DNA of 42,382 nucleotides from Bacillota bacterium (GCA_021287065.1 JAJTBE010000136.1:1-42382); one strand, 5' to 3'. Shown: positions 23,475 through 33,131, counted from the first letter of the stretch. The notes: generated from the sequence alone by a model not told the origin. A program made the numbers and translations.

Positions 23475-26402
23475 TTATAGCTCTTTGGCTGTTGCAGGAC
23501 ATATTTCCATATAAGCACAGGAAAGACACTGATAATATTCCGGTTTTGCGCCATACTCTCCCGACGCAATACCTCCTATTGCCTGTTCAATTCTGTCCTT
23601 TGCTTTCTGAACTGTTTTATCCGTCGGTTTTATAAACCCCTGAATATCGGAGCCTATATAATGACTGATAAGTTTCACCGGCAGGGTATTGTAAATCTCA
23701 CGGTAAGCCAGAATTGAGATTTGGTTTTTCAGAGAATCTTTAGTCTTTCTGATTGCCGTTTCGAGATTTTTAACTTCCGAGGATCTGAAGTCCCATATTA
23801 TTGTTCCTTCCCCGTCTGTTTTCAGCAGATCCCAGCTTCCTGTAATTTTTACATCATCACAGTAGAAGCGGAATTTTTTGTCAATCAGGTCGTCTTCAAT
23901 AATTTTACCTGTGAAATTGTGGTAAAACTCCTTCAGACTCCTCTGACCTTCCCTGAACCTCGCTTCTTCGTGTTCTCTGCTAAGAAACCCTTCCACAGAC
24001 CATTCTCTCTTTAAACCTTCGAGAATATCATGTTCAGCGGTGGGGATTCCCGCAGCTTTACGGCGTATTATTTCGAGAGCGGTGGAGCGAACTGCCTTTC
24101 CATAAACCACATTATGATGCTGAAGCACGGGTACTCTTAAAATATGTACATACTTATATTTTAAGGGACATGTCAGATAATCGTCTATCTGATAATGGGT
24201 GAGTTCCGAAATACCTGCAGTTGAAAAATCCACATGTTTTTTTGCTTCTTCAGGAGTGGAGAACCGCTCGATAGCTTCCTCCGGTGATGTGGTTTTTACG
24301 GAAATGGATTTGAAAGCTACATCGAGGGCTTCCTGAATAAAGCGGCTGATTTTTCTGGTTCTTTTACCGCCGAGGTTTCTTACACCGAAGAGATAAAGCT
24401 CCTGTTTGGCTCTGGTCATAGCCACATAAAAGAGTCTTCTTTCCTCCTGAATATGAAATTCTGTGGAGACTCCTCTCTCTTTTATTATTTCGTCAGGAAT
24501 TTCGAATGTATCCCGCCGCTCCTGAGTGGGGAAATTGCCCTCAGCCAGATTTGCCAGAGCCACAACCGGGAATTCAAGGCCTTTTGCTTTGTGAACGGTC
24601 ATTACGGAAACAGCGTCGGTTTCAACTTCCGCCTGAGCCGGTGCGGGGTCATCCCCGGCACGCATAAGGTTGTTGAGGTGGCGTATAAAAGGAAGTGCAT
24701 AGGGGTGGTCGGATACTCCCTCGAATCTTTTTATAATATCGAAGAAAATTGAGATGTTCCAGGTTTTGAGTTCAGGGTGGGGGACTTCCCTTTGAGCCAG
24801 TTTTGCAAGATAACCGGTTCCGCGGAGAAATTCGTAGAGAAGCCTGCCTGATGTAAGTTCGAGGGCAAGATCATTGTATTTGCTGTAGTCGGATACAATG
24901 CGGGATATCAGGGCTGCATCGGTTTCACGGAGGTAGAATTTTCTGTCTTCATCACCGGCGCTTCTGAAAATTTCGAGGAGAGGTTTTTTGGAATGATCGG
25001 CAAGAACAGAAAGCCGGGTGAGGGTGGCCGGGTTGAGTCCGTAAACTTCCGAACCGGAAAGGAAGTATAAACTGAGGGAATCATCGGGATCGGCAATCAG
25101 TCTGAAAAAAGAGATGAGGATTCTGATTTCCGGGCGGAGGTACAATCCTGAATTGCCTGAAAATCGGAATGGTATGTCCCGGAGGTTGAATTCCCTGATT
25201 ATGGATTCCGCATCCCTGTTGTTTCTTATCAAAACCGCCATATCAGCATATGAAACGCCTTCTTCAGCCTTTTTTGTAAAAAGGCCTGCGATATATTCCG
25301 ACTGGCTTTCGATATTATCGAATATTTTGTGGAAGATTACCGCAGTTTCATCATCCCTGCCTTCCAGTTTTTTGTTGAGGTTGTTTTTTACCTCGAGTCT
25401 GTCGGGGTTGTTGTGGGATATGAGTTTGTATGCGGCATCAAGAATCTTCTGGGGTGAGCGGAAATTTTTGGTGAGGGTTACCTGATGGGCTTCAGGAAAA
25501 TCATCCATAAAATTGAGGATATTACTGATGGCAGCACCTCTGAATTTGTAAATGGACTGGTCATCATCACCGACGACGGTGAGATTGCGTCTTCCCATAG
25601 CAAGATTCTTTAAAAGCTGGTACTGGGAAAAATTGGTATCCTGAAATTCATCAACAAGGACAAACTTGTATTTTTTGCGGTATCTGTCTGCAGTCAGGGG
25701 ATGGTTGCGGAGAATCTGCAGAGGAAGATATATGAGGTCGGCAAGGTCGATAAAACCTTTTTCGAACATCAGCGAATTGTAAGCTTCGTAAACGGAGGCG
25801 AGTTCCTGATTAATTTCCCGGCGTTCGATCTCAACCGGATCATCGGACTGGGGGAGTGAAGCTGCCCATGTTTTGTATTCTTCAGCAGAAATATCCTCAT
25901 CCTTGAGCCTTGAAAAGAGTCTGACGAGGGCTTCGAGAAATTTTGCCGGATTGGACAAGGGTCTGAATTTTTTTAAAGGGAGTTTGAAAATATTTTCCTC
26001 AAGAAATACAATACATTCTTCTTCAGTGAGAACTTTGAAATCAGGATCAAGACCCGCATCAAATGAATGATCCCTGAGAATTCTCTGTCCGAAAGAATGG
26101 AATGTGCTGACCCAGATATCGGAAAAGGCATAGGGAAGGATTATATCAATTCTTTCTTCCATTTCCTGAGCTGCTTTTTCTGAAAAAGTAAGGACGAGGA
26201 TTTCATTTGTATTGGCTGCTCCCGATGAAATCAGATTGGCAACGCGCTGTGTGATGCAGAATGTTTTGCCTGTTCCTGCACCTGCCACAACCATGAGGGG
26301 ACCCTCGCCGAAAAATATAGCTTCTCTCTGCTGGGTTGTAAGATCATGTTTTTTCCGGGAAATAATATTATTGTTTTCTGAAACATTTTGTTTGTTTTTC
26401 AT
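23475..26402 (-). CDS. UvrD/Rep-family helicase fused to PD-(D/E)XK-like domain with Fe-S cysteines
   Basis: 975-residue superfamily 1A helicase. Motif I is AGAGTGKT at 40-47, motif II DEFQD near 250, motif III GDDDQSIYKFRGA, motif V VMTVHKAKGLEFPVV and motif VI LFYVAMTRAKQ. From about 735 a Cas4/AddB-like nuclease domain begins (ISELTHYQIDDYLTCPLKYK). Cys745, Cys959, Cys962 and Cys968 give the C...CX2CX5C iron-sulfur set of AddB. The catalytic region reads GSWD (Asp858) then IIWDFRSS, where the usual DxK is Asp871-Phe-Arg873. It is shorter than AddA (about 1200), with helicase and nuclease in one chain. The likely role is DNA repair or end resection. It heads the four-gene cluster; the 90-bp gap downstream has no clear terminator. 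Confidence 0.9.
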   Translation of the reverse strand: MKNKQNVSENNNIISRKKHDLTTQQREAIFFGEGPLMVVAGAGTGKTFCITQRVANLISSGAANTNEILVLTFSEKAAQEMEERIDIILPYAFSDIWVSTFHSFGQRILRDHSFDAGLDPDFKVLTEEECIVFLEENIFKLPLKKFRPLSNPAKFLEALVRLFSRLKDEDISAEEYKTWAASLPQSDDPVEIERREINQELASVYEAYNSLMFEKGFIDLADLIYLPLQILRNHPLTADRYRKKYKFVLVDEFQDTNFSQYQLLKNLAMGRRNLTVVGDDDQSIYKFRGAAISNILNFMDDFPEAHQVTLTKNFRSPQKILDAAYKLISHNNPDRLEVKNNLNKKLEGRDDETAVIFHKIFDNIESQSEYIAGLFTKKAEEGVSYADMAVLIRNNRDAESIIREFNLRDIPFRFSGNSGLYLRPEIRILISFFRLIADPDDSLSLYFLSGSEVYGLNPATLTRLSVLADHSKKPLLEIFRSAGDEDRKFYLRETDAALISRIVSDYSKYNDLALELTSGRLLYEFLRGTGYLAKLAQREVPHPELKTWNISIFFDIIKRFEGVSDHPYALPFIRHLNNLMRAGDDPAPAQAEVETDAVSVMTVHKAKGLEFPVVALANLAEGNFPTQERRDTFEIPDEIIKERGVSTEFHIQEERRLFYVAMTRAKQELYLFGVRNLGGKRTRKISRFIQEALDVAFKSISVKTTSPEEAIERFSTPEEAKKHVDFSTAGISELTHYQIDDYLTCPLKYKYVHILRVPVLQHHNVVYGKAVRSTALEIIRRKAAGIPTAEHDILEGLKREWSVEGFLSREHEEARFREGQRSLKEFYHNFTGKIIEDDLIDKKFRFYCDDVKITGSWDLLKTDGEGTIIWDFRSSEVKNLETAIRKTKDSLKNQISILAYREIYNTLPVKLISHYIGSDIQGFIKPTDKTVQKAKDRIEQAIGGIASGEYGAKPEYYQCLSCAYMEICPATAKEL

Positions 26403-26649
26403 AAAGCAGAATTCTTTATTTTTAAATTCTATCCTGTTTATTTTTTACATGACATTAAAGGTGATTTTTAAATGAATTATTTTTGTAAACCTTTTCCGGT
26501 GTCTGTTAAACTTTCTTAACTGCAGAGGTGCAACTTTTTCTGTTTTTTAAAAGTCTGTTGTATGAAATTGTGTCATGAAGGATTTTGGCAGTGTTCGGTG
26601 AAACTATTGTCTGCTCATTGAGAGATTTGATTGAAGGGGTAACTCTTAT
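26403..26649. promoter_or_regulatory. Divergent promoter region, helicase / SPOR-like genes
   Basis: AT-rich 247-bp region between divergent genes. The only symmetric site noted is GTTAA-N6-TTAAC at 26505-26520. On the minus strand TAGAAT (GGATAGAATTTA) about 25 bases before the helicase ATG is a possible -10. No confident -35 is visible and nothing else is recognised. Confidence 0.35.
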
Positions 26650-27369
26650 ATGGTAAACCTTATCAGGAGAATAGGAATCGTAATTGTATTCCTGCTTGTC
26701 TGCGTAACAGGCGGTCTTTGGATGATGACCGGAAAGAGCGCTAAGATACAGGCTAAGGAAAAGTATATCTTGAAAATTTATGCCGCTTCGCCGGTTGATG
26801 TGGAGAAAATAAAGAAGATCCTCAACGAGGAAGGTTACAGCAATGTTTCCTCAGCAAAAGTGAAGAGAGTTATTCCCAAAAAATCAGGTTTGAGAGTTGT
26901 GTCTTATTTTGACAAAAAAGAACTGGCAGAGGGTTATGTAAAGCTTCTCAACGAGAAGAAATTTGAATCCGTGATTAAGGAAGTTCCCAACGAGGAAAGA
27001 GTGTTTATTCAGGTTCAGGGAAGTTTCAGCGATAAGAAAAAAGCTGAAAAAACCGCTGCAAAGGCAAAGGATATTATTCATATCACTTTCAATGTTGAAG
27101 AGAATTTCAAGGATATAAACATACAGGCTCATGAAATAGTTGTGAATGACATTGCCGAGTCTGAAAAAGCTGAAGCTCTGAAAAACAAGCTTTCTGAAAT
27201 TACCAAAGATATAGAGATGACAACAAAGGAAGAATCAGCACAATCTCCGGATAACGGCGAAAAGAATGAAAAATCCGAGAAACCGGATGCAAAGAAACCT
27301 GCGGAAAAAGCAGCAGGTGAAAAGGGCAAAAACGGCGGCGACAAAGGAAAAGAAGCAGAAGGCAAATAA
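26650..27369 (+). CDS. Membrane-anchored SPOR-like repeat protein
   Basis: 239 residues. One N-terminal membrane anchor (about 7-27, IGIVIVFLLVCVTGGLWMM) is followed by three modules of about 60 residues resembling SPOR domains (YILKIYAASPVDVEKIKKIL; VFIQVQGSFSDKKKAEKTAA). Each has the beta-alpha-beta pattern in which a residue range is compared against a moving chain. The C-terminal 45 residues are Lys/Glu/Gly-rich and disordered. SPOR domains bind denuded septal peptidoglycan, so a cell-envelope role is likely, but the match is by eye and weak. The next gene is a shorter relative with the same layout. Confidence 0.7.
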   Translation: MVNLIRRIGIVIVFLLVCVTGGLWMMTGKSAKIQAKEKYILKIYAASPVDVEKIKKILNEEGYSNVSSAKVKRVIPKKSGLRVVSYFDKKELAEGYVKLLNEKKFESVIKEVPNEERVFIQVQGSFSDKKKAEKTAAKAKDIIHITFNVEENFKDINIQAHEIVVNDIAESEKAEALKNKLSEITKDIEMTTKEESAQSPDNGEKNEKSEKPDAKKPAEKAAGEKGKNGGDKGKEAEGK

Positions 27370-27552
27370 TCTTTTTCTTTTGTCAAAAAAATATAATTAG
27401 TGTTATTTCGGAAAAGGGTTTTTTCTTTTTTCGGGAAATAAAATCTGGGAACTACAGATGGGATATGATAAATATACTATAGTATCCACTCTTCTAATTC
27501 TGACAATTCCACCAGTGATTTCCTTTCAGGTAATTATGGAGCGTACTTATCT

Positions 27553-28146
27553 ATGAGCCCCTCCCTGATTCGCCGGGCGCTTATTGTTTTAGTTCTGATT
27601 CTCTGGGCCGCGGCGCTATGGTTGTTTCTGAATACCGGTACTCAGGCGGCTTCTTCCGGAAGTAAACTGACTTACAAAGTAAGAGCTTATGCAACAACAA
27701 AAAAAGCTGCATCAAGCGTTCTGAATCTTGGCAAGAGCCGGGGATATAAAGGCAATATCCGCAAAGCAGAAAGACCAGTGGAAAAATTTATGGGCTATAT
27801 TGTGGCGCAGGATTTGGCAGATGATGTGAAAGGCGATAAGCTCGCTTACATCCAGGATTTTCTTGAATCCCGGGGATACAGGTCTGTTTTGGAAGAAGAC
27901 AGCATAAACCATAAAAAAATGCTCCGCCTTGAACAGTTTTTTCCTGATGAGAAAAGCGCGCAGCAAGTTGCAGACAATTTGAAAAAGCTGACTACAGCTT
28001 CTTTCGAAGTGAAAAGGCACACAAAAAATGTCAGTTACAAATCTTTTGAGGTAGTATTCACCAACATCAGGGAAAAAGAAAAAGCTGTCAAACTCCAGCA
28101 GGAAGTGAAACAGTTTACACCTGATGCAGAAGTCATCAGTTATTAA
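27553..28146 (+). CDS. Membrane-anchored SPOR-like protein, shorter relative
   Basis: 197 residues. There is an N-terminal anchor (about 8-27, ALIVLVLILWAAALWLFLN) and three SPOR-like segments (LTYKVRAYATTKKAASSVL; MLRLEQFFPDEKSAQQVADN; KSFEVVFTNIREKEKAVKLQ). It lacks the charged tail of its neighbour. Both proteins share the anchor-plus-repeats plan and are probably ancient duplicates. GGAG lies 11 bases before the ATG. The 183-bp gap upstream contains a 12-bp palindrome ATACTATAGTAT at 27474-27485 that could be part of its promoter. Only 12 bases separate it from the ABC-2 permease, so the two are probably cotranscribed. Confidence 0.7.
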   Translation: MSPSLIRRALIVLVLILWAAALWLFLNTGTQAASSGSKLTYKVRAYATTKKAASSVLNLGKSRGYKGNIRKAERPVEKFMGYIVAQDLADDVKGDKLAYIQDFLESRGYRSVLEEDSINHKKMLRLEQFFPDEKSAQQVADNLKKLTTASFEVKRHTKNVSYKSFEVVFTNIREKEKAVKLQQEVKQFTPDAEVISY

Positions 28147-28158
28147 AATGAGGTTTGC

Positions 28159-29232
28159 TTGAAGAATTTTTTACATATTCTTGCACTGTTGAAGAAGGAT
28201 TTGCTTGAATCACTGAAAAACTATACGGTGATTTTCGCGGTAATGGTTCCTATTCTTTTATCCCTCATCTTTTCGTTTGTATCCAAACCCAAAGAAATGG
28301 CGCGTCTGAGACTGATAATTATAGACAGGGATAAATCGAAGCTTACACGGGGACTCAATGTTGCCGCCATGGCATACCCTTACATAAAGATCATCGAATC
28401 CGCAGATCTCGAAGGCTCCAAAAAAACCGTAAACAATGGCGACGCTGATGCAATCATGGTTTTTCCTGACAATTTTGATAAACTTGTTCAGGACGGCGGA
28501 TTCCCTAAAGTTGATATCTGGGTAGGCATATCAGGAATCACCGGCGCACAGGCACTAAAAAGCGAACTGAATAAAGTCTTGTTTACAGTCACACATCAGA
28601 AAGAACCGCCGGATTATTTCAATGTAAAACTCCTCTATGGAGAAGGTTCAAAAGATTTTTCACCTTTAACTCTGATGCTTCCATACTGGATACTTTTCAC
28701 TGTTTTACTTGGTTTTATGGTTACTTCTTCATCGGTTGTTGAAGAAAAGGAGAAAAAGACCCTTACGGCAATCAGGGTTACTCCCTGTGGAATGCCTGAA
28801 TTTTTAGCCGGAAAGGTTCTTCTTGGAACTATAATTGTAGTGGGAGTCAGTCTGCTGATTCTGATTCTCAACGGTGGATTTGTAGGCAACCTGCCTGCAT
28901 TGTTTCTGCTGATTTTCCTTGGTGCTGTTTGTTTCTCCCTGTTTGGCGTATTTGTGGGGCTTATGCTGCCCAGCCAGACTTCTGTGAGCGCTTTTGGCAC
29001 CATTATGATGCTCTTTATGTTTATGCCCATCGGAATGGCTACAATCAACGAAAAAATCAGAACTATGGCGAAAATTCTCCCCACATACTATCTGTATAAC
29101 GGGCTGAACGACGCTATGTTTACAAAAATCTCCGGTCCGCAGTTTGCATTTCAGACCGGATATATATGTTTGTTTGCGCTGCTGCTTTTTGCAGCAACGG
29201 TCTATGTCCTGAAAAATAAGGAAGAATACTGA
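28159..29232 (+). CDS. ABC-2 type transporter permease
   Basis: 357 residues. One membrane helix lies near the N-terminus (about 24-44), then an extracytoplasmic domain of about 130 residues. Five more helices follow from about 170 to 350 with the ABC-2 core ([42 protein letters not shown]). This is the layout of ABC-2 permeases such as YhhJ/NatB-type exporters. The ATPase is not adjacent. Start is TTG at 28159, with AGG five bases upstream; no alternative fits better. It may act with the SPOR-like proteins upstream in envelope maintenance, inferred from spacing only. Confidence 0.88.
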   Translation: MKNFLHILALLKKDLLESLKNYTVIFAVMVPILLSLIFSFVSKPKEMARLRLIIIDRDKSKLTRGLNVAAMAYPYIKIIESADLEGSKKTVNNGDADAIMVFPDNFDKLVQDGGFPKVDIWVGISGITGAQALKSELNKVLFTVTHQKEPPDYFNVKLLYGEGSKDFSPLTLMLPYWILFTVLLGFMVTSSSVVEEKEKKTLTAIRVTPCGMPEFLAGKVLLGTIIVVGVSLLILILNGGFVGNLPALFLLIFLGAVCFSLFGVFVGLMLPSQTSVSAFGTIMMLFMFMPIGMATINEKIRTMAKILPTYYLYNGLNDAMFTKISGPQFAFQTGYICLFALLLFAATVYVLKNKEEY

Positions 29233-29248
29233 TTCAAGGAGGAAGCAG

Positions 29249-29893
29249 ATGAAGATTTTTCTCGATACAGCAAATATTGACGAGATCAGGGAAATCAACT
29301 CATGGGGAATTCTGGATGGAGTGACCACCAACCCTTCGCTTGTTGCCAAAGAAGGTAAGGACTTCAGGGAAACCGTGATGGAAATCTGCAAGATCGTGGA
29401 TGGTCCAATAAGCGCAGAGGCAGTTTCCATGGATGCCGAGGGGATTATTAAGGAAGGCAGAGAACTGGCTTCCTGGCATCCCAATATCGTAGTAAAAGTT
29501 CCTATTATGCCCGAAGGACTAAAAGCTGTTAAAGTTCTCAGCAGCGAAGGCATAAAAACCAATGTAACTCTTGTCTTTTCAACCAATCAGGCTCTTCTGG
29601 CTGCAATCGCCGGAGCTAATTATGTAAGCCCCTTTGTAGGCAGACTTGATGATACCGGTTGGGACGGATTTGATTTCATCAGGGATGTAATCCCTATGTT
29701 CGACTACTATGCTCTTGATACAGAGATAATTGCCGCATCTATCAGACATCCTATGCATGTAACGGAAGCGGCAAGGGCTGGCGCCCACATTGTTACCATA
29801 CCTTATGGCATCGCCAAACAGATGGTAAAACATCCTCTTACCGACCTTGGTATAGAGAGATTTTTGAAAGATTGGGAAAAAGTTCCTAAATAA
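29249..29893 (+). CDS. tal: Transaldolase (small, type of TalC/Fsa)
   Basis: 214-residue TIM-barrel aldolase of the short transaldolase/fructose-6-phosphate aldolase family. In the pentose phosphate pathway it moves a dihydroxyacetone unit between sugar phosphates. The Schiff-base lysine is Lys83 in [35 protein letters not shown] and [11 protein letters not shown] are conserved signatures. AAGGAGG precedes the ATG. It sits 16 bases after the permease and 18 before rho, so it is within the same operon. Transaldolase next to rho is a plausible but not fixed arrangement. Confidence 0.96.
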   Translation: MKIFLDTANIDEIREINSWGILDGVTTNPSLVAKEGKDFRETVMEICKIVDGPISAEAVSMDAEGIIKEGRELASWHPNIVVKVPIMPEGLKAVKVLSSEGIKTNVTLVFSTNQALLAAIAGANYVSPFVGRLDDTGWDGFDFIRDVIPMFDYYALDTEIIAASIRHPMHVTEAARAGAHIVTIPYGIAKQMVKHPLTDLGIERFLKDWEKVPK

Positions 29894-29911
29894 TTTATTG
29901 AGGTGTGATTT

Positions 29912-31183
29912 ATGGAAAACATATCGGATCTTGACAGAATGACCCGATACGAGCTTCTGGACATCGCAAAGAAACTGAAAATCCCCGGATATCAGAGAAT
30001 GCGCAAACAGGAGCTCAAATACCGGATTCTTGAAGCTCAGGCACAGACTGAAGGTTACATGTTCTCTTCAGGGGTACTGGAGATCATCAATCCCGATGGA
30101 TACGGATTCCTCAGAGGAAGAACATATCTGCCCGGAAACGGAGACATTTATGTTTCCCTTTCACAGGTAAAACGGTTTGGACTGAGAGTGGGCGACACTG
30201 TATCAGGAACCATCCGCCCGCCTAAAAACGGCGAAAAATACTGGGGTGTCGTTAAGATCCAGGCAGTAAACGGTCAGGATCCGGAAATGGCAAAAAGCCG
30301 TCCCCACTTTGACACACTCACTCCTTTGTTCCCCAATTTCAGGCTTAATCTTGAAAACGACCCCAAAGAAGCATCAACAAGAATCATTGATATGTTCTCA
30401 CCTATCGGAAAAGGACAGCGCGGCGTCATCGTGGCTCCTCCCAAAGCAGGCAAAACCATTCTCCTCAAAAAGATAGCTAAGGGTATCACCACTAACCACC
30501 CCGATGTACATCTTATTGCCCTTCTCATTGATGAAAGACCTGAAGAAGTAACAGATATGGAAAGATCCGTTGACGGCGAAGTCGTTTCCTCAACATTCGA
30601 CGAGCCTCCGGAGCAGCACATCCGGGTTGCGGAACTGGTTCTTGAAAAAGCAAAAAGACTGGTTGAAGTTGGAAAAGACATCGTTATTCTTCTCGACTCA
30701 ATCACCAGACTCGCCAGAGCCGCCAACCTTGCCATACCCACATCAGGCAGAACCCTTTCAGGCGGTCTTGATACAGCAGCTCTGCGTATGCCCAAACGTT
30801 TCTTCGGTGCAGCAAGAAATATCGAAAACGGCGGAAGCCTCACTATTATAGCCACTGCTCTTGTGGAAACAGGAAGCAAGATGGATGATGTGATTTTCGA
30901 AGAGTTCAAAGGCACCGGCAATATGGAACTTGATCTCAACAGAAGACTTGCGGAAAGAAGAATCTTCCCCGCATTCGATCTCAAGAAATCAGGCACCAGA
31001 CACGAAGAACTCCTTCTCGAGGAAGACGAACTCAAAAAAGTATGGCTTCTCAGAAGAGGTCTTGATCTTCTCGAAACTACGGATGTCACCGAGTTCCTCA
31101 TCAAGAGGCTTGAAAAGAGCAAAAATAATAAAGAGTTCCTTGATACGGTTCTTAAAGAAACTCTTGATTACGCAAAATCATAG
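29912..31183 (+). CDS. rho: Transcription termination factor Rho
   Basis: 423 residues, close to the E. coli length of 419. It has the N-terminal Rho-N helices ([15 protein letters not shown]) and the cold-shock-like RNA-binding domain ([19 protein letters not shown]). The RecA-type motor has Walker [14 protein letters not shown], Walker [16 protein letters not shown], and the Q- and R-loop regions [10 protein letters not shown] and [21 protein letters not shown]. It is the hexameric helicase that ends many transcripts. No insertion domain is seen. A GAGGTG site precedes the ATG. Its own intrinsic terminator lies inside the 3' end of the convergent GT87 gene. Confidence 0.98.
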   Translation: MENISDLDRMTRYELLDIAKKLKIPGYQRMRKQELKYRILEAQAQTEGYMFSSGVLEIINPDGYGFLRGRTYLPGNGDIYVSLSQVKRFGLRVGDTVSGTIRPPKNGEKYWGVVKIQAVNGQDPEMAKSRPHFDTLTPLFPNFRLNLENDPKEASTRIIDMFSPIGKGQRGVIVAPPKAGKTILLKKIAKGITTNHPDVHLIALLIDERPEEVTDMERSVDGEVVSSTFDEPPEQHIRVAELVLEKAKRLVEVGKDIVILLDSITRLARAANLAIPTSGRTLSGGLDTAALRMPKRFFGAARNIENGGSLTIIATALVETGSKMDDVIFEEFKGTGNMELDLNRRLAERRIFPAFDLKKSGTRHEELLLEEDELKKVWLLRRGLDLLETTDVTEFLIKRLEKSKNNKEFLDTVLKETLDYAKS

Positions 31184-31190
31184 AATAAAC

Positions 31191-32555
31191 TCAGGCATTA
31201 TCGGAAGCGGGGCAGCTTTGCTCCGCTTCTTTATTTTGCTCCGGTTTTTCTGCAAAAATCAGATATGTCATAGAGAGCCACAGAGCTGCCATGAAAAATG
31301 TGCTGAGGTTGGAATTGTGGAACCAGACTCTTGTCCAGTAAGGGACTGGGTTCATAGGGAAGCTTACCCAGCCGTTGAATGTGCCGAGTATCCAGAAAAA
31401 TACGAGAAACAGAACAGAAGCTATGAAACCGAATCCTTTTCCGAATTTTCCCTTTAGTATGTATTCTGTGAAAAACGGAAGCGCCATAAGAATGAGCACA
31501 TGATGATGAACCCAGACCATAGGGGTAACCATAAAGATAGAAACAAGGTAGAGTGGGAAGAGCAGGTCTTCGTTATAGTTTTTAATTGTAAAGAATGCAA
31601 GGCTTGCAAGGACTGCAAGGGTGGCAAGTATGCGCAGGGGCAGAACAAGCCATGGCGCCATAAAGATGGGTTGGGTGTTGTTTTCGGGGTTTGATACGGA
31701 AAACAGTCTGTAAAGAGTAGCGGCAATGGATTTGTTGAGCCATGCGGTGAGTTCGCCCATGCCGAAGTAGGATAAAGCCTGATTCTGCATGTATCCGGTG
31801 AGAAGAGGCGCTCCCCAGTAGAGAACTATGATTATATGGATAAGAACAATGCCTGCAAATGTATAGAGAACGGTTCTGTACTCCTTTTTGAGGAAAAAGA
31901 ACATCAGCAGTATTGCAGGTATAATCTTGAGGGAAATGGCAAATGCAAGGAATGCTGCGGACGCAATGGGGTTTTTCTTTTTATAGTAATAAAAGGAGCC
32001 GGAGCATAGAAACAGCAGCAGCATATTTACCTGTCCCTGCAGAATATTGTCAACAGCAGGAGCAAAGAATATTCCGAAGGCGAAATAGAGCACGAATCGG
32101 GCGATTCTCTGCCATTTGTCCCTGTCAGGTTTGTCATAACTGAAAAAGATAAACAGCAGTGAGCCAAGCCAGAAGACAATGTTGCAGGTAAACCAGATTT
32201 TTGAAACCAGAACCAGATCAGGAATAGCAAGAAATGAGAATATACAATAGATGAGCGGCGGATAATTCAGCATTTTATGCCGGCTTTTCACATCGGGATA
32301 TTGATCAAAAAAGTGTTCGAATACAGCTTTGTTGTAAATATCGGGATTGTGGAATTTCAGCATCAGTCCGCCGTAATAGTAGTTTGAAAAATCGTTCTGC
32401 ATCTGGTATTTGGGCATTATAAAAAACATGTAGGTAGGCACAGCGGAAAGATCGGGGTATGCAAAAATTATGGTGAATGCAAACATCACAATTAGTAGAA
32501 TAATGATTACCGTTTTTTTATGAGCACACATCCCGCATTTTTTCTGCTGATCCAT
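31191..32555 (-). CDS. Polytopic glycosyltransferase family 87 (DUF2029)
   Basis: 454 residues with about ten predicted membrane helices and the GT87-like pattern. An early extracytoplasmic loop has NDFSNYYYGGLM (acidic Asp near 54), followed by NYPPLIYCIFS; later loops contain QGQVNMLLLFL and WVHHHVLILMALPFF. Such enzymes use polyprenyl-phosphate-linked sugars as donors outside the membrane, for polysaccharide or glycolipid mannosylation. The acceptor is unknown. GGAG lies nine bases before the ATG. The gene converges on rho with a seven-base gap, and the hairpin of the rho terminator overlaps its last codons. Confidence 0.85.
   Translation of the reverse strand: MDQQKKCGMCAHKKTVIIILLIVMFAFTIIFAYPDLSAVPTYMFFIMPKYQMQNDFSNYYYGGLMLKFHNPDIYNKAVFEHFFDQYPDVKSRHKMLNYPPLIYCIFSFLAIPDLVLVSKIWFTCNIVFWLGSLLFIFFSYDKPDRDKWQRIARFVLYFAFGIFFAPAVDNILQGQVNMLLLFLCSGSFYYYKKKNPIASAAFLAFAISLKIIPAILLMFFFLKKEYRTVLYTFAGIVLIHIIIVLYWGAPLLTGYMQNQALSYFGMGELTAWLNKSIAATLYRLFSVSNPENNTQPIFMAPWLVLPLRILATLAVLASLAFFTIKNYNEDLLFPLYLVSIFMVTPMVWVHHHVLILMALPFFTEYILKGKFGKGFGFIASVLFLVFFWILGTFNGWVSFPMNPVPYWTRVWFHNSNLSTFFMAALWLSMTYLIFAEKPEQNKEAEQSCPASDNA
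31204..31236 (+). terminator. Intrinsic terminator of rho inside the convergent gene
   Basis: GAAGCGGGGCA, loop GCTT, TGCTCCGCTTC (one G-T pair) then TTTATTTT. It lies 20 bases after the rho stop codon and within the last 15 codons of the GT87 gene, so that gene's C-terminus is constrained by this stem. Confidence 0.85.
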
Positions 32556-32728
32556 ATATGTTTTCTCCGTTGTATTTATTTTTGCTGAAAACGAAAAACC
32601 AATGGAATGCTGTTCTGAACCTTCTGTCTGATTGATGTTTCCCGGAAAATCCGGCTCATATTGCCGGTTCGAGCCATTTTTCCGAATGATATAAGGTTTC
32701 AGAAGAACAATTCCGTGGAGTCATCTTA

Positions 32729-32869
32729 AGAGATTGTATAAAATCAAGTAGCGCAAGGTTTCGCAGGGTGCGCCAAAACCGCAGATATTCTTAATATCTG
32801 AGTTATTTCGGCATCTGTCAACTCCAGATTTGATTAAGCCAGAAGCACCTGGAGCCAACACCGGGTTTT
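32729..32869 (+). repeat. Truncated family B repeat copy
   Basis: It starts AGAGATTGTATAAAATC and contains TTTCGCAGGG and CCTGGAGCCAACACCGGG. The last segment matches the same position in the complete copy that follows directly. It lacks a right end, so it is a truncated copy against which the full element abuts. The preceding 32556-32728 holds no gene or recognisable feature. Confidence 0.6.
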
Positions 32870-33131
32870 AGAGATTGTGTAAAAACTACTCTTACCACAA
32901 CTCTAAACCTGTTTAAACCTCGGATTTGGACATTTTGCATTAAACCTGATGCCTCTGGAACCAACACCGGGTTTTAACCCGGTGGTAAGCAAGCCGCATA
33001 ACCACGGGCTTTAAACCATTTTAATGGTTCCCTTGTATAGAACTTACCTCTGAATCTGACTCTTTGATTTTGCCGGATTTGATTTTTTAACCTGGAAAAT
33101 GCCCTGCGAAAAAGGTTTTTACACAAACTCT
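32870..33131 (+). mobile_element. Family B element with 17-bp terminal inverted repeats
   Basis: 262-bp non-coding element. The left end AGAGATTGTGTAAAAAC and right end GTTTTTACACAAACTCT match over 17 bp with one mismatch. The interior has a perfect hairpin ACCGGGTTTTAACCCGGT and GGAACCAACACCGGG. It has no ORF, so it resembles a MITE. The TTTACACA termini recall IS256-group ends, but that is only a resemblance. Confidence 0.7.

Noticed and set aside
28804..29586. 260-aa minus-strand ORF
   Set aside because: It lies antisense to the ABC-2 permease and transaldolase genes and has no family resemblance.
30274..31122. 282-aa minus-strand ORF
   Set aside because: It is antisense to rho, Ser/Leu-rich, and without family signals.
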